This document shows positions 1 through 10,900 of a stretch of 64,000 nt of DNA, one piece after another (position 1 is the stretch's first letter; each line of letters starts with the position of its first letter). The DNA is taken from assembly GCF_964355755.1 (NCBI RefSeq), contig NC_092672.1:35274501-35338500 (forward strand), read 5' to 3'. Origin of the DNA: Antedon mediterranea. Its lineage: Eukaryota; Echinodermata; Crinoidea; Comatulida; Antedonidae. A model generated the notes under the pieces. It saw nothing but the letters and a program-made list of their open reading frames with translations, was not told the origin of the DNA and made no database searches. Both the position numbers and the translations under genes were made by a program.

Positions 1-110
1 ATTTCTTCTTTTCTTTTTACTTGCCTATTTCTTTTATAGTTTATGCCTAACTATTCATCATAATAGATGTTCTCTGTATAAATTATTTTTATTCTGTTTT
101 TTTTTGGTAG

Positions 111-169
111 TGATGGAACACTAAATCCAAATGGTGTGAGATTTGGTAGTTCAGATATTTACTCTATTA
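111..169 (+). CDS. AACS: AACS internal exon (third from last)
   Basis: The acceptor is TTTTTTTTTGGTAG at 110 and the donor GTAAGT begins at 170. The exon encodes [19 protein letters not shown] and leaves one base of the next codon. It is too short and lacks a start codon, so a plain ORF scan misses it. Confidence 0.92.
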
Positions 170-2579
170 GTAAGTGTAAAACAGTTTATCCTAAAAGTAA
201 TTTATGCAAATCTTATTCCCACAAGTAGTTGATGCTTGAGGTACTGATAAATATTTAAATAGCGCCCGCAATATTCGTAACTATTTTGTACTGCATCCTA
301 TGTGTTTGTCACTCTATTGGCAATAGGCCCACCATAAATAAGACGGAAAAGTCTCAAATACAAAGTTTTACCCTCATTATTTGTAGAGTTTTTACATGTC
401 TCAGAAATTATATCTCAAGTTAAGTCTTTGATATTTAATCATGAGTTAATCATATGCTACTGGCTAACTTTTGAGAGGCCTAAACAAATTTACTTTTCAG
501 TTGAGCCGATGATAGAGATAGAGGACAGTCTTTGTGTTCCGCAGTACAACAGTCAACGAGAAGAAAGAGTTGTCTTGTTTCTAAAGATGTCAAAGGATTG
601 TCCGTTTGATGACCATATTGTTAAAGCTGTTAAGACTAAAATCAGACAAGGGTTGTCTGCTCGCCATATTCCCACCAAAATACTGCCCACTCAGGATATT
701 CCTGTAAGTTTTTCATAAAAAATTGAATTGAAAAATTGTTGATTTTAAAGCAATTTTTTACCTTCCTACAGCGTACATTTTTTAGTGTCTTTGAAATGCA
801 TTTAAGAGTCTTCAATTCTCCCATTTTACACTAATAAGGTTCTGTGCTGTATGATGCGTTCAGACACAAAATGATAGGGTTAGGGTAACACCATCAGTGT
901 GAACAGGGTGTTAGTGATGCGCAGCAAATTTTACCTTCATTTAAGAGTCAGCATTTATAATGCATTTATACACAAAATGTTAGCGCCGACGTACACTAAA
1001 ATGCTGTAACACTATCATAGTGAACAGGGTGTTAGTGATGCGCAGCAATGCTGTAACACCATCAGTGTGAACAGAGTGTTAGTGATGCGCAGCAATGCTG
1101 TAACACCATCAGAGTGAACAGGGTGTTAGTGATGCGCAGCAATGCTGTAACACTATCAGAGTGAACAGGGTGTTAGTGATGCGCAGCAATGCTGTAACAC
1201 CATCAGAGTGAACAGAGTGTTAGTGATGCGCAGCAATGCTGTAACACCATCAGTGTGAACAGAGTGTTAGTGATGCGCAGCAATGCTGTAACACCATCAG
1301 TGTGAACAGGGTGTTAGTGATGCGCAGCAATGCTGTAACACCATCAGTGTGAACAGGGTGTTAGTGATGCGCAGCAATGCTGTAACACCATCAGTGTGAA
1401 CAGGGTGTTAGTGATGCGCAGCAATGCTGTAACACCATCAGTGTGAACAGGGTGTTAGTGATGCGCAGCAATGCTGTAACACCATCAGTGTGAACAGGGT
1501 GTTAGTGATGCGCAGCAATGCTGTAACACCATCAGTGTGAACAGGGTGTTAGTGATGCGCAGCAATGCTGTAACACCATCAGTGTGAACAGGGTGTTAGT
1601 GATGCGCAGCAATGCTGTAACACCATCAGTGTGAACAGGGTGTTAGTGATGCGCAGCAATGCTGTAACACCATCAGTGTGAACAGGGTGTTAGTGATGCG
1701 CAGCAATGCTGTAACACCATCAGTGTGAACAGGGTGTTAGTGATGCGCAGCAATGCTGTAACACCATCAGTGTGAACAGGGTGTTAGTGATGCGCAGCAA
1801 TGCTGTAACACCATCAGTGTGAACAGGGTGTTAGTGATGCGCAGCAATGCTGTAACACCATCAGTGTGAACAGGGTGTTAGTGATGCGCAGCAATGCTGT
1901 AACACCATCAGTGTGAACAGGGTGTTAGTGATGCGCAGCAATGCTGTAACACCATCAGTGTGAACAGGGTGTTAGTGATGCGCAGCAATGCTGTAACACC
2001 ATCAGTGTGAACAGGGTGTTAGTGATGCGCAGCAATGCTGTAACACCATCAGTGTGAACAGGGTGTTAGTGATGCGCAGCAATGCTGTAACACCATCAGT
2101 GTGAACAGGGTGTTAGTGATGCGCAGCAATGCTGTAACACCATCAGTGTGAACAGGGTGTTAGTGATGCGCAGCAATGCTGTAACACCATCAGTGTGAAC
2201 AGGGTGTTAGTGATGCGCAGCAATGCTGTAACACCATCAGAGTGAACAGGGTGTTAGTGATGCGCAGCAATGCTGTAACACCATCAGTGTGAACAGGGTG
2301 TTAGTGATGCGCAGCAATGCTGTAACACCATCAGTGTGAACAGGGTGTTAGTGATGCGCAGCAATGCTGTAACACCATCAGTGTGAACAGGGTGTTAGTG
2401 ATGCGCAGCAAACTAAATGAATGACTCTGTCTTTGTTTCAGTATACATTAAGTGGAAAGAAGGTTGAAGTTGCCGTAAAGAAGATTATAGCTGGCGAGTC
2501 GATTGAAAGTCGGGGAGCTTTCAAAAATCCAGAATCGCTCGATTTGTTTGAAAACATTTTAGAACTCCAGGACTTCTGA
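111..2579 (+). CDS. AACS: Acetoacetyl-CoA synthetase, C-terminal part (partial gene)
   Basis: The three last coding exons (111-169, 501-703, 2442-2579) join in phase to give the end of an AMP-forming acetoacetyl-CoA synthetase. This cytosolic enzyme activates acetoacetate with ATP and CoA for sterol and fatty-acid synthesis. Recognisable blocks are [17 protein letters not shown], the [10 protein letters not shown] segment and the C-terminal [14 protein letters not shown] block. The lysine after SGK in that block is the A10 motif of the adenylating superfamily. The protein ends [13 protein letters not shown], as animal AACS proteins do. The N-terminal two thirds lie upstream of the window. All three introns shown or implied have AG acceptors, and both internal donors are GTAAGT. 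Two AATAAA signals (2610-2615, 2615-2620) follow the stop. The odd feature is the last intron, nearly filled by a 47-bp tandem array. Family assignment is from remembered family sequence and is very secure. Confidence 0.95.
501..703 (+). CDS. AACS: AACS penultimate exon
   Basis: The acceptor TTACTTTTCAG ends at 500. The exon's first two bases complete the split isoleucine codon, and 67 codons follow before the donor GTAAGT at 704. It carries the [10 protein letters not shown] and [14 protein letters not shown] segments. Confidence 0.95.
704..1000. other. AACS last intron, array-proximal part
   Basis: Intronic sequence. It contains a telomere-like GGGTTAGGGT at about 877, a single degenerate 47-bp unit, and two imperfect copies of a segment with CATTTAAGAGTC and ACACAAAATG (about 797-880 and 935-985). 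The minisatellite may have seeded here. Confidence 0.5.
1001..2410. repeat. 47-bp minisatellite, about 30 copies
   Basis: The unit runs from ATGCTGTAACACCATCAG through GTGATGCGCAGCA and repeats with an exact 47-base period over 1410 bases. Substitutions (GTGTG/AGAGTG, AGGG/AGAG) gather in the first six or so copies, and the rest are almost identical. Each unit contains AACACC...GGTGTT, a 6-bp inverted repeat with a 14-base loop, and the near-palindrome CAGCAATGCTG across the unit junction. A diverged lone copy lies at 886-930. Confidence 0.97.
2442..2579 (+). CDS. AACS: AACS last coding exon
   Basis: The acceptor is CTTTGTTTCAG, only 31 bases after the end of the 47-bp array. The exon begins [14 protein letters not shown], which includes the A10 catalytic lysine, and ends at TGA 2577-2579. 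Confidence 0.95.
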   Translation, partial: YTLSGKKVEVAVKKIIAGESIESRGAFKNPESLDLFENILELQDF

Positions 2580-2609
2580 TAAGTATAGAATAATTTGGAA
2601 TTATTCAAC

Positions 2610-2620
2610 AATAAAATAAA
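2610..2620 (+). promoter_or_regulatory. AACS polyadenylation signals
   Basis: Two overlapping AATAAA hexamers lie 31 bases after the AACS stop, in an A-rich tract. This is a normal position for a short 3' UTR. Confidence 0.55.
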
Positions 2621-3060
2621 AACAAAAAAACTTTTAAGCAGAAATTTTAACTTTAAAAAATTCAATTTGATCTTTGATATGAAATTATGATAAACATTTA
2701 ATTACAAATTTGACCTTTGACGTAGAATAATAAAATTATAAATTTAAACAAGAATCATTCAATTAGAAATTTGACCTTCGACCTTGGCAAGACAATATAA
2801 ATAATTAAGGGAATTTCCCTTTTAAATTATGTCTTTCATTTAATATTGGACATGAATATTGATAATGCTGAATTTTAGCTTATAATAATTTGTTTCAACA
2901 TAAATACATTTTTTATCCTAGTGTGACGAAGTGCCTTTAATTGTTTCAATTTTTAATTAATAACTTTCATTTAATTAACGGAGGTGTCTCAGGCACTGCC
3001 TTTGCAGCTGTATTTTACACCCATTCTGTGGATCGGTTGATGTATACTTCTTGTACACAT

Positions 3061-3187
3061 TTGGTTGCCACTAGGACAAAACACAAGAACGTTAGTGTAA
3101 CGCAAGGAGTTTGACCAATCACAACCAATTATGGATTATTTTAACTGCTGTCTGTCCTCGCATTGTGTCCCTATTGGGAACGAAGCA
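3061..3187. mobile_element. Family A MITE, degenerate copy
   Basis: It starts TTGGTTGCCACTAGGAC and ends CTATTGGGAACGAAG, a diverged form of the AGCTTGGTTCCCACTAG terminal inverted repeat. The interior shares TTGACCAATCACAA with the other copies. Confidence 0.6.
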
Positions 3188-4419
3188 TAAAATATGTTAC
3201 ATTTAAAATAACATTAATTTTCGATAGCAAGTGTAACTATTTCAGTTTTTCAAATACAGTAACTGCTGTACTAATGATGCCTACAACTCAATCCAAGATG
3301 TTTTGATTTTGTTGTTTATTTACATGTTACATCATATTGATGACATTTTATTAAAAGCCTTTAACTCAGCTATGCTTTTTGTGTAAGCAATAAGTTTTAC
3401 TATTAATTGTAGGAAATAATTTGTTTTAAGTAATATTTGTTTTATGTGTTTATAGTCATTTAATATATTTAGAGAAAATGAAGAAAGAAAATCCACGTCT
3501 TAACCACCTAGAAACACTAGCGAGCTTTCTTTTACGTGACACGCACAGCCGGTTACAAAGCTATCGAGTCAGTCAATCTGTGTATGTTCATATGTTTTTA
3601 ACATGCTCAGAATGACTGTTCGACTCAACAGCTGTGTAATCTAATAATAATGAAATATGTGTAATGATAAAGATGGGAAAATCTTGAAAGGAAGATAAAT
3701 TGCTTAAATTGATATGCAAATTTCTTTTAAACATATTTAATAGTGGCATAGTTTATTATATTTTTATTTTGTGATATTTTTATTATTATTTGTTTTTATT
3801 TATTGAATTCTTGAATATAGATTGTTTCTACATTTGGGTTTTCAATTAAATAAGTTTTAACATTTTAAAATTTATCAAATGTTATTAAATGTTTTCAAAA
3901 ACATTATTATTTAATCATAGTAGCATTATTATATAACAGTACTGTGTGGTTATTTTGTGGGAAAATTAATTTAATTAATGTTATATTTTAGGATAGTTAT
4001 GGTTATTTTTTTAGACAAAACCTCTATAATTAAACTAAAAATACAAATATTTAATAAATCTTAACAATGGTTTCATTGTTTTATGTATGTATTAAATTTT
4101 TTTATTGAATTATCCTTTAATAATAATACAGAATTCTAGAGCGCCCTTCACCATCAAAGTTGCTCAAGGCACTTTTGAATGTTTGGACGGTATGCAGTCA
4201 CCATAGAGATTAAATGTACAATCAAATTTATTTTAAAATTTAAAATGGAAAGAATTATGTATAAGCCTGGGCAAAATGATGAGTTTTTAGACATATTTTA
4301 AACGAATGGCGAATTGAGATATTATTTGATAATAGTATTTGATACTACAACTACTACTACTACTACTGTATATCTGTCCAATTTAGGTAGGCTTATTCAA
4401 TGCAAGGACCTGATCACAC

Positions 4420-4853
4420 CGAAAACAATTCGACCAATCATGGCACAGTAATCTGTACTGTCGCTTGTTATTGGTCAACTCATTTGCGTTGTTCCTGCGT
4501 CGCTACGCTGGAATCAACATGCCATTCTAAAGCTTGGACGTAAACGCAACGCAAGCGTTTTAACCAATGACAAGCGAAGTTATAGACAGTTAGCAATCAC
4601 AACAAGCGAATAAGACATCGCTTGTGATTGGTCAATTCACTTGCGTTGCGTTACGTCCTTGTGTTGCGTCGCTAGTGGGAACCACGCTTTACCCAAGTAT
4701 ATACGGCACTGTTAAGCTTGGTTCCCACTAGGACGCACGCAAGGACGTAGACGTAACGCAAGCAAGTTGACCAATGACAAGCGACAGTTCGAATAATCCA
4801 TCGCTCGTGATTGGACAAATCCGTTGCGTTGCGTCTCTAGTGGGAACCACGCA
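4420..4853. mobile_element. Family A MITE cluster (three copies)
   Basis: A degenerate fragment (about 4420-4510), a copy truncated at the left (4530-4690) and a near-complete copy (4714-4853) lie head to tail. The complete copy begins AAGCTTGGTTCCCACTAG and ends CTAGTGGGAACCACGC. The interior repeats GACGTAACGCAA and GACCAATGACAAGCG motifs in inverted orientation, so each copy could fold back. No coding capacity is seen; short frames here are shadows. Confidence 0.85.
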
Positions 4854-5662
4854 TTAATAACTGAAGTTTTTAAAAATTTGTTTACTAAAATTCTGGTATG
4901 GGTGTGGTAATTAAATGTCATATCAATACGGCCAAAAAAATCATATTTAATTAAAAGTTATTCCCAATAGAAGTGAATCCTTGAATATAAGGATGATAAA
5001 CAGATAGCATCATACTGGATGATATTAATGACAGTTGCATCCTGTAAATTAACCGACTGGAGAGAGTGAGGGGTAGGGTGGTAGACGCGCCCATTGCCAT
5101 CTAAGTCGAGCGGTAACGGCAATACAAATATAGAATCTATGTTATTCTTTATGACCATACACAGTTTTACACACAACGCGGAGCAGATGGGCGTTTTCCA
5201 CTCAGGATAGATACAGATTCTACGTGGGACAAGATACGCGGTTTTCTTCTCAGGATACAGATTCTACGTGGGACAAGATAAGCGGTTACCGCTCGTCTTT
5301 GTAAATTGGCATTATGTCAGAATGAGAAATTCTCGTTATATTTCTTTTCCATTAACATCACCTCAACAATGGCTTTTAAAATTTAGAAAAACTAATTTCA
5401 TGTGTTTAAATTGCTTAAGTCTGAACCTAAATATTTTGCTACGTTTTTATTCGATATGTCGGTCGGTCTGTCTGTCTGTCGGTAAACACTAACTCAAATT
5501 TGCGCACGCGACTGCAGCCATGTGGCCTTGTTATTTGAAAAGTCGGACAAGATATCTACCATGAAGAGCGTAGAAGAAAACTGGTTAAAAACACTTTTTT
5601 TACGGAATACGATAGTTTTTATTAGCTTTTAAAAATACTGTATTCACAAAAGTCGCAACACA

Positions 5663-5865
5663 GTGAGTGAGTGGCCGAGCGGTTAAGACAGTGGAACCGT
5701 CATTACGTAGCCATAACTCGTGTGCACTTTAAAGAACCTAGTACTCGAGACGAGTAGGGGGTTACCCCGGTGTATTGGTACATCACGGCCACTGATCACC
5801 AACTGGGCCCTCTGGGAGATCAGTCTTTGACTGAAGAGGTTACCCAATATAAATATATATGTCAA
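5663..5865 (+). mobile_element. tRNA-derived SINE fragment
   Basis: GAGTGGCCGAGCGGTTAAGAC matches the 5' half of a serine or leucine tRNA, including a good Pol III box A (TGGCCGAGCGG). No intact box B follows, so it is not a working tRNA gene. About 150 bases of unrelated body follow. Confidence 0.5.
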
Positions 5866-7930
5866 TTCATTATCTAGTTTACTCTTCGTTATTTTATGAC
5901 ATGTATTTTACAAAGCGTATTCATGTGTGCTTCCTTTTTGTCACCGTCCTCGACCGATTTGTTCATTAGCGTGGGTGTAAACCAAGCACAAGTAGGCCTA
6001 CTACATTTATATTAAATTTAACCGCATTTTAGCAAATTACGATTGTTAGAAATCATAATAATTGGTTTCTTGTGCAAATAAACGTTCAATAATAATTCAT
6101 AATACAGTAGTTGTTATTTAAATTACGTTAAAACATAGATGATGAATTACCGTATAATGCCCTTAAATTATTTTTCTGGAAACAAATGAACAAGTACTGT
6201 GATAAGTAGGCCTAGGCCCATAGAGATCTCTAAGTTGACCTAACGTAATAAAAACGTAACAAAGTAATACAGTGTAGGCCCGTAATAACCAAGAAATAAC
6301 TGGATGAATCAAATAAAGAAAGACTTACAAGGACAAGTAGACACTAACACATTAATAACAAACCATCCTGCCATAACTTGGACAAAAATGGAAACAAATT
6401 GTGGAAAGCGATGTCGGAAGACGGAAAACGTTAAGAAGAAAGAAGAGTAGGCCCGTAGGCCTACTTCTCACAATTTCGGAACAAAATGTAATGTATATAT
6501 ATTACAGTATATACACAGCCTTTTATTTTAAAGATGTATTGTCCCTTGAAACACAAAAAAATGAAGGTCAAAATATTCTAAATTTAAAGTGGCCATATCA
6601 AAGTAATATTAAAGTTATTCACTTTAAGTCGAAAATTCGAGCCAAAAACAACAAGTTTACGTAATTAACAGGTAAATTAGTTTGATTACATTTCATCTGG
6701 AAAATCGTCACGAGCAAAAGTAAACAAAGATTTCAAACCATTAGTACGCATTATGCATATGCTAAATTAGGATTGTATACAACTCGTCACGGTTAAGAAG
6801 GTATTTTCACACAGATCATGAGGAAGTTTTATGATTAGGCCTATGCATACAGAGTAGCCAAACAAGCTCGTTTCATTATGGGATATGTTTTGATTGAAAA
6901 CTTTGACTGGAAGTCAAAGTAATTTTTTTAACAAAAAAACGTCTGTATTTCAGTTAAATAATTTTTTTTTTCGAAAAATTTTTGGTGATAGTTAATAACT
7001 ATTATGATACTTCAAAATGACCCACGTTTTTTCGAAATCTTTTATTTTTTATTTTTTTGGAATTAGTCAAAGGGACAATACATCTTTAAATTTTCATAAT
7101 TATAATGACGACGGGCCACAGACCAATAGAATATCGAAATATTCTCAAACAACAAGAAACATTTATAATGGAAAATGAAACAGATTTCCGTGAAATAATT
7201 AGCAACAAAACCATTCCAACAAAATGATTAGATCTTTCGATTGAATATAATTGCTTTAACTGTATGAAAAGACTAACTTAAGACCCATAAAAGCAGGCGG
7301 CATTGGTCCCTTTTCAAAGGGCTGATCCTATTAACGTGGATACTTTATTATTCATTGCTTCTATAGAGCCGCCGCAGTCAGTTATTGTTACCAATATATA
7401 AGCAGTGTTAACTAATTACCAGCGGAGTAATATTGTGTATCTAAAACTGGCTAATATTGTGTTTTATTGCTCATAAATCCATATTTAGAGACGTAGCGCT
7501 CTTGAAATCTTCGATTCATTTGTTTTATTAGAAGCGAAGTTGGTTTATTGCAAACAGTAGTGTAATAATACTATTTTAAAGAACTATTTTGTTATATGAA
7601 TACGCCGCATAACGCACTTAGTAGTTCAGTCCGTGCTTAGCACTCTCTGGATTCGCACGATCAATCACTACCGAGTTTACGTTGGACGGGCAGACGTGAA
7701 AGGTGCATTGCTGATTGCTGCTGGACGTTATAGCCCCGTGTTTTTGTATGTTTTACTGCAAAGAAATTTGATAACTTTCGTGTGTATGGTTCTAACATTT
7801 TAACTAGGATATTCGTCTGATTGTTCTTCAAATTTGGTTGCTAGATATGTTCTTTTAAAACAAGGATTTACTGATTATACCGATAGTTTGTGCAGACTGT
7901 TGCAGCCTAGCCACACGCACAGAAGACAAC

Positions 7931-7988
7931 ATGTCCCATAACACAGTCGTGTGTGACTTGGTTTTGTTGTTGATTTCGGGTTTAGTAG
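7931..7988 (+). CDS. TMEM132 exon 1, signal peptide
   Basis: Starts ATG at 7931 and encodes MSHNTVVCDLVLLLISGLV plus one base, then the donor GTAAGT. The hydrophobic core fits a secretory signal. The next exon completes the split glycine codon, which supports this as the true first coding exon. Alternative upstream starts are not excluded. Confidence 0.85.
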
Positions 7989-10900
7989 GTAAGTTGCTAC
8001 GGGCCTAGATTTTCCATTTCATTTATTTTTCTCATTCAAACATCGATAAGATTATTTACGAATGCATTTATTGAGACAATAATAAACAAAAACATTTCTT
8101 TTACATCTGTACAGAACAGTATTTAAAATACCTGGGTTTTTATAAAGTAGAATTTGTGTTCGGAAGAAGGATAATACTTTACAACAATTTTTTAATTTTA
8201 AGCTTTAAAAGTAATCTCAAGTATTTTGAGAAAAGGATTTTTTAAAGTTTGATTTTGAATTGGTCTGAGCATTAAATTGATTAATATTAACGATTGTAGG
8301 CCGGTGGAACCAATCGATATGTGATTGATACTTTTAATGTAAAATGATTTATAAGCTGTTAACATTCAGTACCTATTAAGGATTATTTCATGTCATTTTT
8401 TTATCTTTCAATTTGTGTATTCTATAATTCGTTGTTGATACCATGAAGTAACACAAAATGCACAGTCGTGAGAAAAGTAGAGACACCAACGAATTGTTTG
8501 ACTAGCATAATTTTACCAAAAATAAACTTTACCGTATGCAGTGTGAAACAAACCATGCCAACTGATCAAATGTAGGCCTACTGTACAAACCAATTCAGTA
8601 AATTTTGTTGAAATCGTCGCGTTAAATTGTTAGCATATTCATTTTGGCAGCATTCAATTAATGTTTTTAAATCTACAGTACCAATATTAGTCCAACTGTA
8701 TCTTGGAACATTACTGTACTTTTTGAAACATTAGTTGTAACTGGGATGCAGCTCTGCACCTATTAATTGCCTTGAAATTGAGAAATAGCTTCCACCACAA
8801 CAGTAGTATGCTTGAATCTTAGCGTTTAAACAGATAACTTAAGCACTGAATTAAGCCTCTGTTTGTTCAACAAAGACTGCCTTTTATATCGGTATTGCTA
8901 TACCAGACTGTTGAATGCAACATTGACTTTAGTGGTAATACTATATTACGGCTTTTGATAACTTTTAAACCTGTGGGAAAATATGGAAGACAATACAATG
9001 TAAATTGTAAATAGAGTTTGATACAGAAGTCAGATAGGGATACTGCCAAAGGGCATTGAATAACAATAAACAACTTTAAATTGATAAAAATAGATTTATA
9101 TATTGTATTTGCTTCATTTTGTATTTAAAAAGTGTACAGAGTAAAAACCAATGTACAATTTGATAATAATTTTTATAAAAATGTTTGAAGTGATAAGAAA
9201 CAAAATTATATTTAATATTTGTAAATATTGTATTTTATTAATCACGGGCACAAAATCATATACAGTACTGTATGCCTACACTAAATAGAGAATTGTCTGT
9301 TTAAAAGACCAACACATAGAAAATAGCATTGTCTGTCTGTAATAGCAGTTAAATGTACTGTACACTCTCAAACTTACAACACTAATGTAGCCAGTTAACC
9401 ATTCAGTTAATGTAGCCAGTTAACCATTCAGTTAATGTAGCCAGTTAACCATTCAGTTAATGTAGCCAGTTAACCATTCAGTTAATGTAGCCAGTTAACC
9501 ATTCAGTTAGTGTAGCCAGTTAACCATTCAGTTAATGTAGCCAGTTAACCATTCAGTTAATGTAGCCAGTTAACCATTCAGTCAGAGATGTTGCCAGTTA
9601 ACCATTCAGTCAGAGATGTTGCCAATGTTGAAAATCACAGCAAGGAAGCTTAAAAAGACAAGAACCCTTCCGAAGCAATTTTACTCTCGCGTCTCATCTT
9701 ACGCTTCCCCGATGAGAGTTCACGTAGTTCGGTCGGATAGATTGCCGTTGATTCTGATTGTGAAGCACAGATAGAAACTAGCTTCTGGCTGACCTGGCAG
9801 GTGGAGAAGTGCTACAGTTAATTTTATTCTCCCTTGGGGTAGTAGAAGTTGAATATCAAGGCTCAAATTCTGGCCTAAGAAATTATGATGATTTGGTTAA
9901 TGGTAAGAATGTTGTGTACTGTAGTAGTCGATGGTTAAGCACCCTGAGGGTATTGAGGTGTTGGTTACAAAATACTTGACTTGCTGTAAAGTCATAAGGG
10001 TTATACTTTATACTGAAGTTAACATCCTGAGGAAAGAAAACATTTTATTATTTTGAGGAAGTAAATTTATAGAAATCAAATTATGTAGAAACTTTTCAAA
10101 ATGAAAAAAAATGCATACATTTACATAGATTTAAGATAAGATAATTTTTTATTCTAAAGTATAGACTTAAAAAATAATATGAAAAAAACATACTTTTAAT
10201 TTATTGAATATTCATATAAACCATAATAACGGCATCAAAGTTTCTACATCTCTGCCTTTAACAAAAACTCAGTCTACATTCCAAGACCTAATAATAAATA
10301 GTCTTACAACAAAAATTGTACAATTCCGTCTTTCTCGCATTTATGAAGCAAATTACCCGTCACTAAATTCAATTTAGACTCATAAATCTCAAGCAATTCT
10401 AAGGGTACATAAAATGCATGCTAACACAACACGTTAGTGATAAAAAAAAAATGCTGTTTTTTTAAATACAAAAGTGAAGGCAGTAAAAGATGAGTGTACA
10501 ATGCGATGGTACTGTACGCTAATGTGTTTGAATTAGCTGTAGTAATTTGTTTTATTTTGAGAGTAATGCTAGTTTTATCGTGTAATTTGCATTTGAATAT
10601 TGTCAATTTTTTTATCTAACACAGTGACTCATAACTCATACTGCCGACACAACTACAAGCAATGGAAGTAATTTATTATTCAGAATAAACACAACGCACA
10701 AAGAAATCTTGTAAAAAATAGCATATGTACAATCCTTATACAGTTGTGTAATAAAACTGTTAATCAGTCGGCTACACACAAAAGAATATGAAAAAAATAT
10801 CTGGAAAAACAAAACCATTATTGTTTAAGCTCTGTCTACATTATCAAACATTATGTGACAAAAAAAATTGATGTGCCTTATATATGGACATGATGATCCT

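Larger units (their letters stand above)
2621..7930. other. Intergenic region AACS to TMEM132
   Basis: I see no coding exon. It holds family A MITE copies (3061-3187, 4420-4853), a tRNA-like SINE fragment (5663-5865), a short TCTG run near 5465, and otherwise AT-rich sequence. The TMEM132 5' UTR and promoter must lie within roughly the last kilobase, but I cannot place a TSS. Confidence 0.5.

Noticed and set aside
1001-2410. CRISPR-like array
   Set aside because: No unique spacers: the whole 47-bp unit repeats, and the setting is an animal intron. It is a minisatellite.
4712-5176. Minus-strand frames at 4712-4921 and 4958-5176
   Set aside because: The first crosses a family A MITE; neither has family similarity.
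5663-5750. Functional tRNA gene (Ser/Leu)
   Set aside because: Good 5' half and box A, but no box B, no acceptor-stem pairing and no extended variable arm. SINE-derived instead.
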